From positions 124,001 to 188,000 of the forward strand of contig NZ_RJVP01000004.1 in assembly GCF_003730115.1 (NCBI RefSeq): a stretch of 64,000 nucleotides of DNA. The letters are read 5' to 3'. Below the pieces are notes generated by a model, which was not told the origin of the DNA, did not search any database, and saw nothing but the letters and a program-made list of their open reading frames with translations. The DNA comes from Pseudomethylobacillus aquaticus (GTDB lineage Bacteria > Pseudomonadota > Gammaproteobacteria > Burkholderiales > Methylophilaceae). The translations under genes and the position numbers were made by a program. Below, in pieces: positions 44,624 through 53,217 of this stretch (position 1 is its first letter; each line of letters opens with the position of its first letter).

Positions 44624-46282
44624 TCAGGGCTTCAGTGTCAGCGGCGTGCCGCTGAGGCTGAGCGCCACGGCTTCCGCGATACGGATGCCATCCACGGCGG
44701 CTGACAGGATGCCGCCCGCATAGCCCGCGCCTTCTCCAGCCGGGAACAAGCCCTTGGTGTTCAGGCTTTGCAGGTCGTCGTCGTTACGCTTGATGCGGAT
44801 CGGTGACGAGGTGCGCGTTTCCACGCCAGTGAGCAGGCCGTCCGGCAGGTCAAAGCCCTTGATCTGGCGCGCGAACGCTGGCAGGGCTTCACGGATGGCG
44901 CTGATGGCGAACTCCGGAAGCGAAGTGGCCAGGTCGGTCAGGTGCACCCCCGGTGTATAGGAAGGCTGTACGCTGCCAAAGGCGGTGGAAGGCCGGGCGG
45001 CGATGAAGTCGCCGATCAGCTGGCCGGGGGCCTGGTAATTGCGGCCGCCCAGTTCATAAGCGCGCGATTCCCACTGCCGCTGATAGGCGATGCCCGCCAG
45101 CGGGTGACCAGGATAATCCTGTTCCGGCGTGATACCGACCACGATGCCGGCGTTGGCATTGCGTTCATTGCGTGAATACTGGCTCATGCCGTTGGTGACC
45201 ACCCGTTCCGGCTCCGAGGCCGCCGCTACCACCGTGCCGCCCGGGCACATGCAGAAGCTGTATACCGAACGGCCATTGCTGGCATGGTGCACCAGCTTGT
45301 AATCTGCCGCGCCCAGCACCGGGTGCTGGGCGAACGGGCCGTGCCGACTGGCATCGATCAGCGATTGCGGGTGTTCGATGCGGAAACCGACCGAAAACGG
45401 TTTGGCTTCCACGTAGATGCCGCGTTTATGGATCATCTCGAAGGTGTCGCGTGCACTGTGGCCCACAGCCAGCACCAGATGCTGGGTGGGGATGCGTTCG
45501 CCAGTGGCCAGCACCACCGCCTGCACCTGACCCTTGCCATGCTGCTGCTCGATCTCGATGTCATCCACGCGGCTGCCAAAACGGATCTCGCCGCCCAGCG
45601 CGATGATGGTTTCGCGCATCCTTTCTATCATGCCCACCAGACGGAAGGTGCCGATATGCGGTTTGCTGACGTAGAGGATCTCTTCCGGCGCACCGGCCTT
45701 GACGAACTCCTGCAGCACCTTGCGGCCGTAATGCTTGGGGTCCTTGATCTGGCTGTACAGCTTGCCGTCGGAAAAGGTGCCGGCGCCGCCTTCACCGAAC
45801 TGCACATTGGATTCCGGATTCAGCACGCTTTTGCGCCACAGGCCCCAGGTGTCCTTGGTGCGTTCACGCACGGCTTTGCCGCGTTCCAGCACCAGCGGCT
45901 TGAAGCCGGACTGGGCCAGCACCAGCGCCGTGAACAGACCGGCCGGGCCGAAGCCGATGATGACCGGGCGTGCCTGTGTGCTGTCGGCAGCAGCCTGTGC
46001 CACGAACTTGTAGCTGGTGTCTGGCGTGAGGTTGACGTGTGCGTCCTTGCTGAATCTGGCCAGGATGCGCTTTTCGTCACGCACGGCGATGTCCACCGTA
46101 TAGATGAGCAGGATGGCATGCGATTTACGTGCGTCCACGCCGCGCCGGAAGATGCTGAAGCCGAGCAGTTCATCCGGCGGGATAGCCAGCTTTTTGAGGA
46201 TGGCCGCTTCGATCTCGGCATGGCTGGCCCCATCGGGGTTGGCGTGCGTCAGCGGCAGTTTGATTTCGGTCAGTCTTAACAT
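44624..46282 (-). CDS. FAD-dependent dehydrogenase, COG2509 family
   Basis: A 552-residue flavoprotein. The N-terminal extension (1-95) is typical of this family. The FAD Rossmann motif is PVIIGFGPAGLFTALVLAQS. Further motifs are NVQFGEGGAGTFSDGKLYSQ, VLAVGHSARDTFEM, FCMCPGGTVVAAASE and, near the C-terminus, GLFPAGEGAGYAGGI. The substrate is unknown. It lies between soxZ and hda without clear functional linkage. Confidence 0.85.
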   Translation of the reverse strand: MLRLTEIKLPLTHANPDGASHAEIEAAILKKLAIPPDELLGFSIFRRGVDARKSHAILLIYTVDIAVRDEKRILARFSKDAHVNLTPDTSYKFVAQAAADSTQARPVIIGFGPAGLFTALVLAQSGFKPLVLERGKAVRERTKDTWGLWRKSVLNPESNVQFGEGGAGTFSDGKLYSQIKDPKHYGRKVLQEFVKAGAPEEILYVSKPHIGTFRLVGMIERMRETIIALGGEIRFGSRVDDIEIEQQHGKGQVQAVVLATGERIPTQHLVLAVGHSARDTFEMIHKRGIYVEAKPFSVGFRIEHPQSLIDASRHGPFAQHPVLGAADYKLVHHASNGRSVYSFCMCPGGTVVAAASEPERVVTNGMSQYSRNERNANAGIVVGITPEQDYPGHPLAGIAYQRQWESRAYELGGRNYQAPGQLIGDFIAARPSTAFGSVQPSYTPGVHLTDLATSLPEFAISAIREALPAFARQIKGFDLPDGLLTGVETRTSSPIRIKRNDDDLQSLNTKGLFPAGEGAGYAGGILSAAVDGIRIAEAVALSLSGTPLTLKP

Positions 46283-46291
46283 CAGGGTTCG

Positions 46292-46915
46292 TTATACATT
46301 CAATGGAAATTGCAGCAGCTTGCGCAGCAGCGGCACGGTAACAGGCTTTTGTTCGGTCAGCGACCATTCGTCCAGGGCATCCAGCGTGGCCATCAGCGTA
46401 GGCAGGTCACGGCGCAGATGGCGCAGGCAGTAATCGACGACCTCATCGGGCAGGCGCATGCCACGCGCTTGTGCATGCGACTTCAAGGCCAGTGCCTTTT
46501 CTGCATCGCTGAGTGGTTGCAGCTGGTAGACCAGGCCCCAGGCCAGCCGTGTGGCGAGGTCGTCACGCAGGCCCATCTGGGTGGGCGCGGCCGTGCCACA
46601 GGCGATCAGCAGGCCACCGTTTTCGCGTTGCTGGTTGTACTGGTCGAACAGCCGGATCTGTGCGGCCTCATCCAGCCTGTGTACATCATCGGCACATACC
46701 AGATGCAGGCCCAAGGCTAGCGCGCGGCTGGCGCAGGCCTGCAGCAGGTGCGATTTTCCGCTGCCGCTGTCGCCCCACAGATAGACCGCATGCACGGCGC
46801 TGCCACCTGCCAGCACGTGTTGCAGGCTGTGCAGCACCTCGCTGTTACGACCGGCGACGAAATTCTCCAGCGTGGGCGGTGAGGCCGGCTGGATATCCAG
46901 CAATAATTGTTTCAT
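46292..46915 (-). CDS. hda: DnaA regulatory inactivator Hda
   Basis: DnaA-like AAA+ protein of 207 residues that, with the sliding clamp, promotes ATP hydrolysis on DnaA. The N-terminal clamp-binding motif is QLLLDI, Walker A is LWGDSGSGKSHLLQA, and the sensor/arginine-finger region is DDLATRLAWGL. It follows the permease gene by 34 bp. Confidence 0.92.
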   Translation of the reverse strand: MKQLLLDIQPASPPTLENFVAGRNSEVLHSLQHVLAGGSAVHAVYLWGDSGSGKSHLLQACASRALALGLHLVCADDVHRLDEAAQIRLFDQYNQQRENGGLLIACGTAAPTQMGLRDDLATRLAWGLVYQLQPLSDAEKALALKSHAQARGMRLPDEVVDYCLRHLRRDLPTLMATLDALDEWSLTEQKPVTVPLLRKLLQFPLNV

Positions 46916-46949
46916 GGGAAAACGGCTAGGTTATCGAAGTCCAAGCCGA

Positions 46950-48035
46950 TCAAGGCTGTTTAAGGTAAGTGTCGCTGGCCAGATAACTATGCTTGGCATG
47001 ACGCAGACCCACGGCGATGGCGGCGCTGACTGGCAAGGCCAGCAGGATGCCACTGAAGCCGAACAACTCGCCACCGGCCAGCAGCGCAAAGATCACCGCC
47101 ACCGGGTGCAGGCCGATGCGGTCACCGACCAGCCAGGGCGTGAGCAGCATGCCTTCCAGCAGTTGAGCCAAGCCAAACACCAGTAACACCGGGATCACCT
47201 CGGCCAGGCTGGAGAACTGCAGAGCAGCTGCCAGCACGGCCAGCGACAGGCCGATGGCTACACCCAGATAAGGCACAAACCCGAGCAGGCCGGCGATCAG
47301 CGCCACCGGCAAGGCCAGTTCCAGCCCGACTGCCCATAGGGCAATGGCATAGAACAGGCTCATCATCACCATCACCGACAGCTGCCCGCGCAGGAATTCA
47401 GCCAGCACCAGATCGATCTCGTGGGCGATGATGTTGGTCTTGCCCACCCAGCGGCGCGGCAGCAGGTGGGCGATGCGGCCGATCAGGCCGTGCCAGTCGC
47501 GCAGCAGATAGAACAGCACCACAGGCACCAGGGCCAGGTTGACCAGCCAGCCGATGATGGCCATGCCATGTGTGCTGACGGTGGCCAGCACCTTGCCGAC
47601 CACGCCACTGGCGCTTTGCCAGTGCTTGGTCAGGATCTCCTGGATCTGCGCCACATTGATGTCGAGCGCGACGCCGAAATACTGCATCAGCAAGGGCTCC
47701 AGCCGGTCACGTGCTGCACTGATGTAGTTGGGCAGGCGCTGTATCACTACCAGCAGTTCGCGTTGCAGCAGGGGTACGATGACCAGCACCAGCAGGATCA
47801 GCACGCCGACCAGCAATAGCAGCACCAGCAGGGTGGCAGTGGTGCGTCCCAGGCCGCGGGTGCCCAGCCGCAAGTGGCTCAGTCTATCCACCAGCGGGTT
47901 GCAGATATACGCCAAAATGGCCGCTACCAGGAAGGGCGCCATCACCGGCAGCAGCAGGTACATCAGCAGCATAAATGCGGCTGTGAGCACGATGATGCGG
48001 TAATCGGGCAACAGGTTTTCTCGTTTGCTGGTCAT
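46950..48035 (-). CDS. AI-2E family transporter (PerM-like permease)
   Basis: A 361-residue integral membrane protein with about eight helices, starting MTSKRENLLPDYRIIVLTAA. The family features PLVDRLSHLRLGTRGLGRTT and FVPYLGVAIGLSLAVLAA are visible. Substrate is not known; the family includes AI-2 exporters and sodium/proton antiporters. Divergent from purM, as is common, with hda downstream. Confidence 0.9.
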   Translation of the reverse strand: MTSKRENLLPDYRIIVLTAAFMLLMYLLLPVMAPFLVAAILAYICNPLVDRLSHLRLGTRGLGRTTATLLVLLLLVGVLILLVLVIVPLLQRELLVVIQRLPNYISAARDRLEPLLMQYFGVALDINVAQIQEILTKHWQSASGVVGKVLATVSTHGMAIIGWLVNLALVPVVLFYLLRDWHGLIGRIAHLLPRRWVGKTNIIAHEIDLVLAEFLRGQLSVMVMMSLFYAIALWAVGLELALPVALIAGLLGFVPYLGVAIGLSLAVLAAALQFSSLAEVIPVLLVFGLAQLLEGMLLTPWLVGDRIGLHPVAVIFALLAGGELFGFSGILLALPVSAAIAVGLRHAKHSYLASDTYLKQP

Positions 48036-48100
48036 ATCGGGTAAAATTATGCCTTTAATCAAGACTTTTATCTTGATGTATTTTTCTCGAACTATTAATT

Positions 48101-49180
48101 GTGAAAGCGAGAGCGCAGTTGAATTCTAATCATTCGGGCGGCGATGCGGCAAAAACTTCCATCAGCTATCGCGATGCAGGTGTCGATATGGAGGCCGGTG
48201 ACGCACTGGTGGAGCGCATCAAGCCGTTCGCCAAGCGCACCATGCGCCCTGAAGTCATGGGCGGTATCGGCGGTTTCGGCTCCCTGTTCGAAGTCCCCAA
48301 GAAGTACAAGAACCCGGTGCTGGTCTCCGGTACCGACGGTGTGGGCACCAAGCTCAAGCTGGCCTTCCAGCTCGACAAGCACGATACGGTCGGCGTCGAC
48401 CTGGTGGCCATGAGTGTCAACGACATTCTGGTGCAGGGTGCCGAACCGCTGTTCTTCCTCGACTACTTCGCCTGCGGCAAGCTGGAAGTGGACACGGCAG
48501 CGGATGTCATCAAGGGCATCGCGGCGGGTTGTGAGCAGGCCGGTTGTGCGCTGGTGGGCGGTGAGACCGCCGAGATGCCGGGCATGTACCCGGCCGGTGA
48601 GTATGATCTGGCGGGGTTTGCCGTGGGCGCGGTGGACCGTGACGCCATCATCGACGGCAGCACCATCGCGGCGGGGGACGTGGTGCTGGGCCTCGCCTCC
48701 AGTGGCGCGCATTCCAACGGCTATTCGCTGATCCGCAAGCTGATCGAGACATCCGGCATCGATTTCAATGCCGATTTCAATGGGCGTCCATTCCGCGATG
48801 TGGTGATGGCGCCGACGCGTATCTACGTCAAACCGCTGCTCAAGCTGATGCAGGCCTTGCCGGTCAAGGGCATGGCCCATATCACCGGCGGTGGCATCAC
48901 CGAGAACGTGCCGCGTGTGCTGCCAGCCGGCCTGACCGCCGAAGTCCAGCGTGACGCCTGGACTTTGCCACCGCTGTTCCAGTGGCTACAGGCGCAAGGC
49001 AACGTGACCAATGACGAGATGTACCGCACCTTCAATTGCGGCATCGGCATGGTGGTGATCGTGGCGGCCGAACAGGCCGACGCGGCACAAGCGCTGCTGA
49101 CCGCGGAAGGCGAGCAGGTATATCGCCTGGGCCATATCCGCGCCCAGGCCGCAGGTGAAGCCCCTACCGTGGTGGTCTGA
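48101..49180 (+). CDS. purM: Phosphoribosylformylglycinamidine cyclo-ligase
   Basis: AIR synthetase in purine synthesis. It is 359 residues. Signature parts are [48 protein letters not shown] and [17 protein letters not shown]. The first codon is GTG at 48101; a TTG at 48119 is an alternative. It is divergent from the permease gene. Confidence 0.97.
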   Translation: MKARAQLNSNHSGGDAAKTSISYRDAGVDMEAGDALVERIKPFAKRTMRPEVMGGIGGFGSLFEVPKKYKNPVLVSGTDGVGTKLKLAFQLDKHDTVGVDLVAMSVNDILVQGAEPLFFLDYFACGKLEVDTAADVIKGIAAGCEQAGCALVGGETAEMPGMYPAGEYDLAGFAVGAVDRDAIIDGSTIAAGDVVLGLASSGAHSNGYSLIRKLIETSGIDFNADFNGRPFRDVVMAPTRIYVKPLLKLMQALPVKGMAHITGGGITENVPRVLPAGLTAEVQRDAWTLPPLFQWLQAQGNVTNDEMYRTFNCGIGMVVIVAAEQADAAQALLTAEGEQVYRLGHIRAQAAGEAPTVVV

Positions 49181-49275
49181 AACACGAGCAGCCCGCCCAT
49201 GGATGCCAACCGATCGCCGTTGCAAACGTTATTGCTTAGTCGTTCACGTTTGTTGATCAAAAACCAGGAGATGTC

Positions 49276-49971
49276 GTGTTGAAAACGCTATCAGGAATCA
49301 TCGCTTTACTGTTGTGGCTGAGCCAGCCCGCGCTGGCGGCACCCAAGCAGGTCGAGCTGGTCTACGAAGCGACACGCAATGGGCAGGCGTTCGCCACGGT
49401 CACCGAGACCTACCGCGAGGATAAAGGCCGTTACCAGATCGAATCAGTGACCAAGGGCCTGGGCGTGTATGCGCTGATGGGTAAGCGCGTGCTTCGCAGC
49501 GAAGGTGAAGTCACCACGGCCGGGCTGAAGCCCAGCCATTTTGAGTTGCACCAGGGTGACAGCGCGTCACGCTCGCTGAGCGCCGATTTTGACTGGGCAG
49601 CCAGCACGCTCAACATGAAGGTGAAGGGCAAGCCCAGAACGGCAGCGCTGCAACAGGGTGCGCAGGATCTGGCCAGCTTCAGCTACCAGTTCATGTTCGC
49701 GCCGCCCGTGACCACGCTCAATCTGCCCGTCACCACCGGCAAAAAACTCAAGGAATACCATTACAAAGTGAATGCGCGTGATGTCGCGCTCAAGCTCGCC
49801 GCCGGGCAGTTCAGCACCGTGCATCTGGTGGAAGCCAACCCGGAGCCTGATGATGACACCAAGGAGTTCTGGCTGGCGAGCGATCAGCAGCATCTGCCGG
49901 TACGCATCCGTCTGCGCGACGAAAAAGGCGTGACCATCGAGCAAAACCTGACCAGCATCAACATCCGTTGA
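49276..49971 (+). CDS. DUF3108 periplasmic protein
   Basis: A 231-residue protein with a signal peptide (GIIALLLWLSQPALAAPKQV) and the DUF3108 pattern in the mature part. AGGAG precedes the GTG start at 49276; the overlapping ATG at 49271 is too close to it. Function unknown. It lies between purM and an RNA methyltransferase. Confidence 0.82.
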   Translation: MLKTLSGIIALLLWLSQPALAAPKQVELVYEATRNGQAFATVTETYREDKGRYQIESVTKGLGVYALMGKRVLRSEGEVTTAGLKPSHFELHQGDSASRSLSADFDWAASTLNMKVKGKPRTAALQQGAQDLASFSYQFMFAPPVTTLNLPVTTGKKLKEYHYKVNARDVALKLAAGQFSTVHLVEANPEPDDDTKEFWLASDQQHLPVRIRLRDEKGVTIEQNLTSINIR

Positions 49972-50027
49972 CGGCGGTCCCCGCGCTGGCCCGTATCCCG
50001 GGCCGGCGTGTCATTTAGAAAGCAAGC

Positions 50028-51386
50028 ATGCAATCCATTTCTTCCAACCTGTTGCGACTGGCCGCTGTGGCGCTGGTCGATGTACTGGGCAACAGAGGCC
50101 CGGCGGATGTCAAACTCAGCTGGTTCTTCAAACAGAACCGCGAACTGGGCACCAAGGACCGCGCGTTTGTGGCCGAATCCGTCTACGGCGTGTTGCGCCG
50201 CAAGGCCCTGCTCAGTCATCTGGCCGAGGGTGAAGACCCACGCAAGTTGCTGCTGGCCTGGTTGTTGCGTGTGCAAGGCCATAGCCTGCGCGAGCTGGAC
50301 GGTGCACTCAACAAACAGCAGCTGGAATGGGCACATGCCATCAAGGCGGTGAGCACCGATGCCTTGCCGCCTGCCGTGCAGGCCGATCTGCCGGAGTGGT
50401 TGTGGCAGTGGCTGTCCGCACAATACGGCGAGGCCGAAGCGCTGATCATCGCACGCAGCATGCATCAGCCTGCGCCGCTGGACCTGCGCGTCAACCTCAT
50501 CAAGGCCACGCGTGAAGAGGTGCAGGCCAAGCTGGCCAGCGAGAAGACCGAGATCGCGCCCACGCCGTATTCGCCGCAAGGCCTGCGCATGACGCAGAAG
50601 ATGAACATCAGCCGTCACCCCTGGTTCATGGAAGGCAAATTCGAGGTGCAGGACGAGGGCAGCCAGTTGCTGGCGCAGCTGGTCGCGCCACGCCGTGGCC
50701 AGATGGTGGCGGATTTCTGTGCTGGGGCGGGCGGCAAAAGCCTGGCGCTGGGTGCCATCATGCGTAATTCGGGTCGCATCTATGCCTTTGATGTCTCCGA
50801 GAAGCGGCTGCTCAATCTGGGCCAGCGTTTGAAGCGCTCCGGCCTGTCCAATCTGCACAGTCAGCTCATCACTAGCGAGAACGATCCCAAGTTGAAGCGC
50901 CTGGATGGCAAGTTCGACCGTGTGTTGGTGGACGCCCCATGTAGCGGTCTGGGTACCCTGCGCCGCAACCCGGACCTCAAATGGCGCATGACGGAACAGG
51001 ATCTGACCGAGCTGGTTGCCAAGCAGGCGGGCATCCTGGCGCGCGCGGCCAGACTGGTCAAACCGGGAGGTCGCCTGGTCTACGCCACCTGCAGCTTGCT
51101 GCAGCAAGAGAATGAACAACAGGCGCAGGCTTTCCTGAGCGCGCATCCGCAGTTCGTGCTGGTGCCTGCCGGGCCCTTGCTGGCCCAGCAGCAGGTTGTA
51201 CTGGATACCGGCGATTTCCTGCAACTGCTGCCGCACAAGCACCAGACCGATGGTTTCTTCGCTGCCGTGTTTGAAAAAGCAGTCCCGGTCGGCGCGCCTG
51301 CGGCAGCTGCAGATGAGGTGGAAGCAGACAAGCTTGTCGCGGAAGCTGAAGTCACGGACAAGGCCGAAGCGGACGCACAGCCATGA
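50028..51386 (+). CDS. RsmB/NOP-type RNA m5C methyltransferase (second copy)
   Basis: A 452-residue paralogue of RsmB. The C-terminal catalytic domain has the SAM site VADFCAGAGGKSLALGAIM, the motif LVDAPCSGLGTLRRNPDLKW and the catalytic cysteine in YATCSLLQQEN. The N-terminal domain is not the standard NusB fold of RsmB, and the last 35 residues are an Ala/Glu/Asp-rich tail. The target cytosine is unknown. The stop overlaps the next gene by 4 bases. Confidence 0.88.
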   Translation: MQSISSNLLRLAAVALVDVLGNRGPADVKLSWFFKQNRELGTKDRAFVAESVYGVLRRKALLSHLAEGEDPRKLLLAWLLRVQGHSLRELDGALNKQQLEWAHAIKAVSTDALPPAVQADLPEWLWQWLSAQYGEAEALIIARSMHQPAPLDLRVNLIKATREEVQAKLASEKTEIAPTPYSPQGLRMTQKMNISRHPWFMEGKFEVQDEGSQLLAQLVAPRRGQMVADFCAGAGGKSLALGAIMRNSGRIYAFDVSEKRLLNLGQRLKRSGLSNLHSQLITSENDPKLKRLDGKFDRVLVDAPCSGLGTLRRNPDLKWRMTEQDLTELVAKQAGILARAARLVKPGGRLVYATCSLLQQENEQQAQAFLSAHPQFVLVPAGPLLAQQQVVLDTGDFLQLLPHKHQTDGFFAAVFEKAVPVGAPAAAADEVEADKLVAEAEVTDKAEADAQP

Positions 51387-52612
51387 AGTTGCCGTCGCTG
51401 AACCAGCAGATCCTTATCGCCGCCCTACTCGGTCTGATAGTGGGTTGGCTGGTCAGCGGCTTCGATGCAGCCAGCAAGCAGACGGTGTTCTATGCCACCG
51501 ACATCGTCGGCGGGGTGTTCATCGACTTGCTCAAGATGGTGCTGATTCCGCTGGTGTTCAGCTCTATCGTGGTCGGGGTGGCCAATCTGCAGGCACACGG
51601 CAGTGTCAACCGCGTCTGGAGGACCACACTGGTGTTCTTCTTCATCACCATGACCATCGCCATCGGCATGGCTTTGCTGGCCAGCAATCTGGTGCGGCCG
51701 GGCGCGGGGCTGAGCCTGGCCATGTTCCAGGCATCCACCAGCAGCTTTGCCGCGCAGCAGATGACGCTGCCGCAATTCATCGCGCACTTCCTGCATGGCC
51801 TGTTCATGAACCCGTTCCGCGCCTTTGCCGAGGGCAATGTGCTGGCCGTGGTGATCTTTGCCTTGTTCATGGGCATCGCGCTGGTGCTGGGTGGTGAGCG
51901 GTATCGCAATATCCTGCAGCTCATGCAGGAGTTCCTGGAGCTGATCCTGCGCATCGTAGGCTGGATCATGTACCTGGCGCCGTTCGGCATTCTCGCCCTG
52001 CTGATCAAGCTGGTGGCGACGCAGGATCTGGCCATGCTGGGCAGCATGGGCAAGTTCGTCGCGCTGGTGACCAGCATCACGCTGCTGCACGGGGTGGTGG
52101 TGCTGCCGCTCATCATGTACCTGGTCACCGGCAAAACACCCTGGTGGTTCTGGCGTGGCGCGCGCGAAGCGCTGGTCACGGCCTTCGCCACTAGTTCCAG
52201 TTCGGCTACCTTGCCGATCACGCTGCGCTGCGCCGAGCAGCATCTGCATGTACGTCGCGAGATCGGCGGTTTTGTGATCCCCCTGGGAGCCACCATCAAT
52301 ATGGACGGCACTGCCTTGTATGAAGCGGCAGCGGCCTTGTTCATCGCCAATCTGGTCGGCATCGAACTCAATCTGGTGCAGCAGCTCATCGTGATGCTGA
52401 TGTCCATGGTGGCGGCGATAGGCGCACCCGGTATCCCCAGCGCAGGCATGGTCACCATGGTGATGGTGCTGCAATCGGTGGGTTTGCCGGCCGAAGCCAT
52501 CGCCATCCTGTTGCCTATAGACCGGCTGCTGGATACCTTGCGCACGGCCGTCAATGTCGAAGGCGATCTGGTAGGCAGTGTGGTGGTGCAGGAGTGGGTG
52601 GATCGACGTTGA
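51383..52612 (+). CDS. Dicarboxylate/amino acid:cation symporter (DAACS family)
   Basis: A 409-residue permease with eight helices and re-entrant loops. Family motifs are AFATSSSSATLPITLRCAEQ, the sodium/substrate site NMDGTALYEAAAALF, and GAPGIPSAGMVTMVMVLQSV. Glutamate, aspartate or C4-dicarboxylates are the likely substrates; the sequence does not separate them. Overlaps the methyltransferase gene. Confidence 0.92.
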   Translation: MKLPSLNQQILIAALLGLIVGWLVSGFDAASKQTVFYATDIVGGVFIDLLKMVLIPLVFSSIVVGVANLQAHGSVNRVWRTTLVFFFITMTIAIGMALLASNLVRPGAGLSLAMFQASTSSFAAQQMTLPQFIAHFLHGLFMNPFRAFAEGNVLAVVIFALFMGIALVLGGERYRNILQLMQEFLELILRIVGWIMYLAPFGILALLIKLVATQDLAMLGSMGKFVALVTSITLLHGVVVLPLIMYLVTGKTPWWFWRGAREALVTAFATSSSSATLPITLRCAEQHLHVRREIGGFVIPLGATINMDGTALYEAAAALFIANLVGIELNLVQQLIVMLMSMVAAIGAPGIPSAGMVTMVMVLQSVGLPAEAIAILLPIDRLLDTLRTAVNVEGDLVGSVVVQEWVDRR

Positions 52613-52639
52613 TGTTTCTGAAAGTGATTGTTTTTATGA

Positions 52640-53209
52640 ATGGAGTTAATTTTGGATAGAGTGTTTTTGGTCAAGCTGCACTTGCTGCTGGCCACCTTTA
52701 TTTTACCGGTTGCATTGATGTTCTTTGTGACCGGTGGTTTTTACACCTGGGGTATCAAAGGCAGTTACGACAGCCAGCATTTTGACATCGCGCTGCAGCA
52801 GCCGCTGAGCAGTGACAAGGACGCGCTGGTGGCGCTGGCCAGTCAGGAGCTGGCAAGTCGCGGGATCGAACTGCCTAGTGGCAGCGCCGGGGTGCGCAAA
52901 GTGGGCACCTCGTTCCAGCTGGAATGGAGTGGTGCCGCGCGCGATGTGAGCCTGTCACCTACTGAAGATCCGGCTCTGGCCAGGCTGGAAGTCAAAGACA
53001 CCCGCTGGTATCGGCATCTGGTGCAGCTGCACAAGGCCAAGGGCGGTACACCGTTCAAGGTGTATGCCGCCGTGATGGCCACCGCCTTGCTGCTGTTGCT
53101 GGTCAGCGGTTTCATCATGGCCTGGCAGATGCCTAAATACCGTCGCATGACCGTGCGTGCCACGCTGGCCGGCATCGTCAGCTTTGTGGTGCTGCTCAGC
53201 CTGAGCTAG
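52640..53209 (+). CDS. PepSY-domain membrane protein
   Basis: A 189-residue protein with an N-terminal membrane helix (LLATFILPVALMFFVTGGFY), a periplasmic PepSY-like region, and two C-terminal helices (FKVYAAVMATALLLLLVSGF and AGIVSFVVLLSLS). It resembles short PepSY-associated TM proteins. The TTG at 52652 has GGAG six bases before it and may be the true start, not the ATG at 52640. It is convergent with the efflux genes. Confidence 0.75.
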   Translation: MELILDRVFLVKLHLLLATFILPVALMFFVTGGFYTWGIKGSYDSQHFDIALQQPLSSDKDALVALASQELASRGIELPSGSAGVRKVGTSFQLEWSGAARDVSLSPTEDPALARLEVKDTRWYRHLVQLHKAKGGTPFKVYAAVMATALLLLLVSGFIMAWQMPKYRRMTVRATLAGIVSFVVLLSLS

Positions 53210-53217
53210 CCTTTGAG

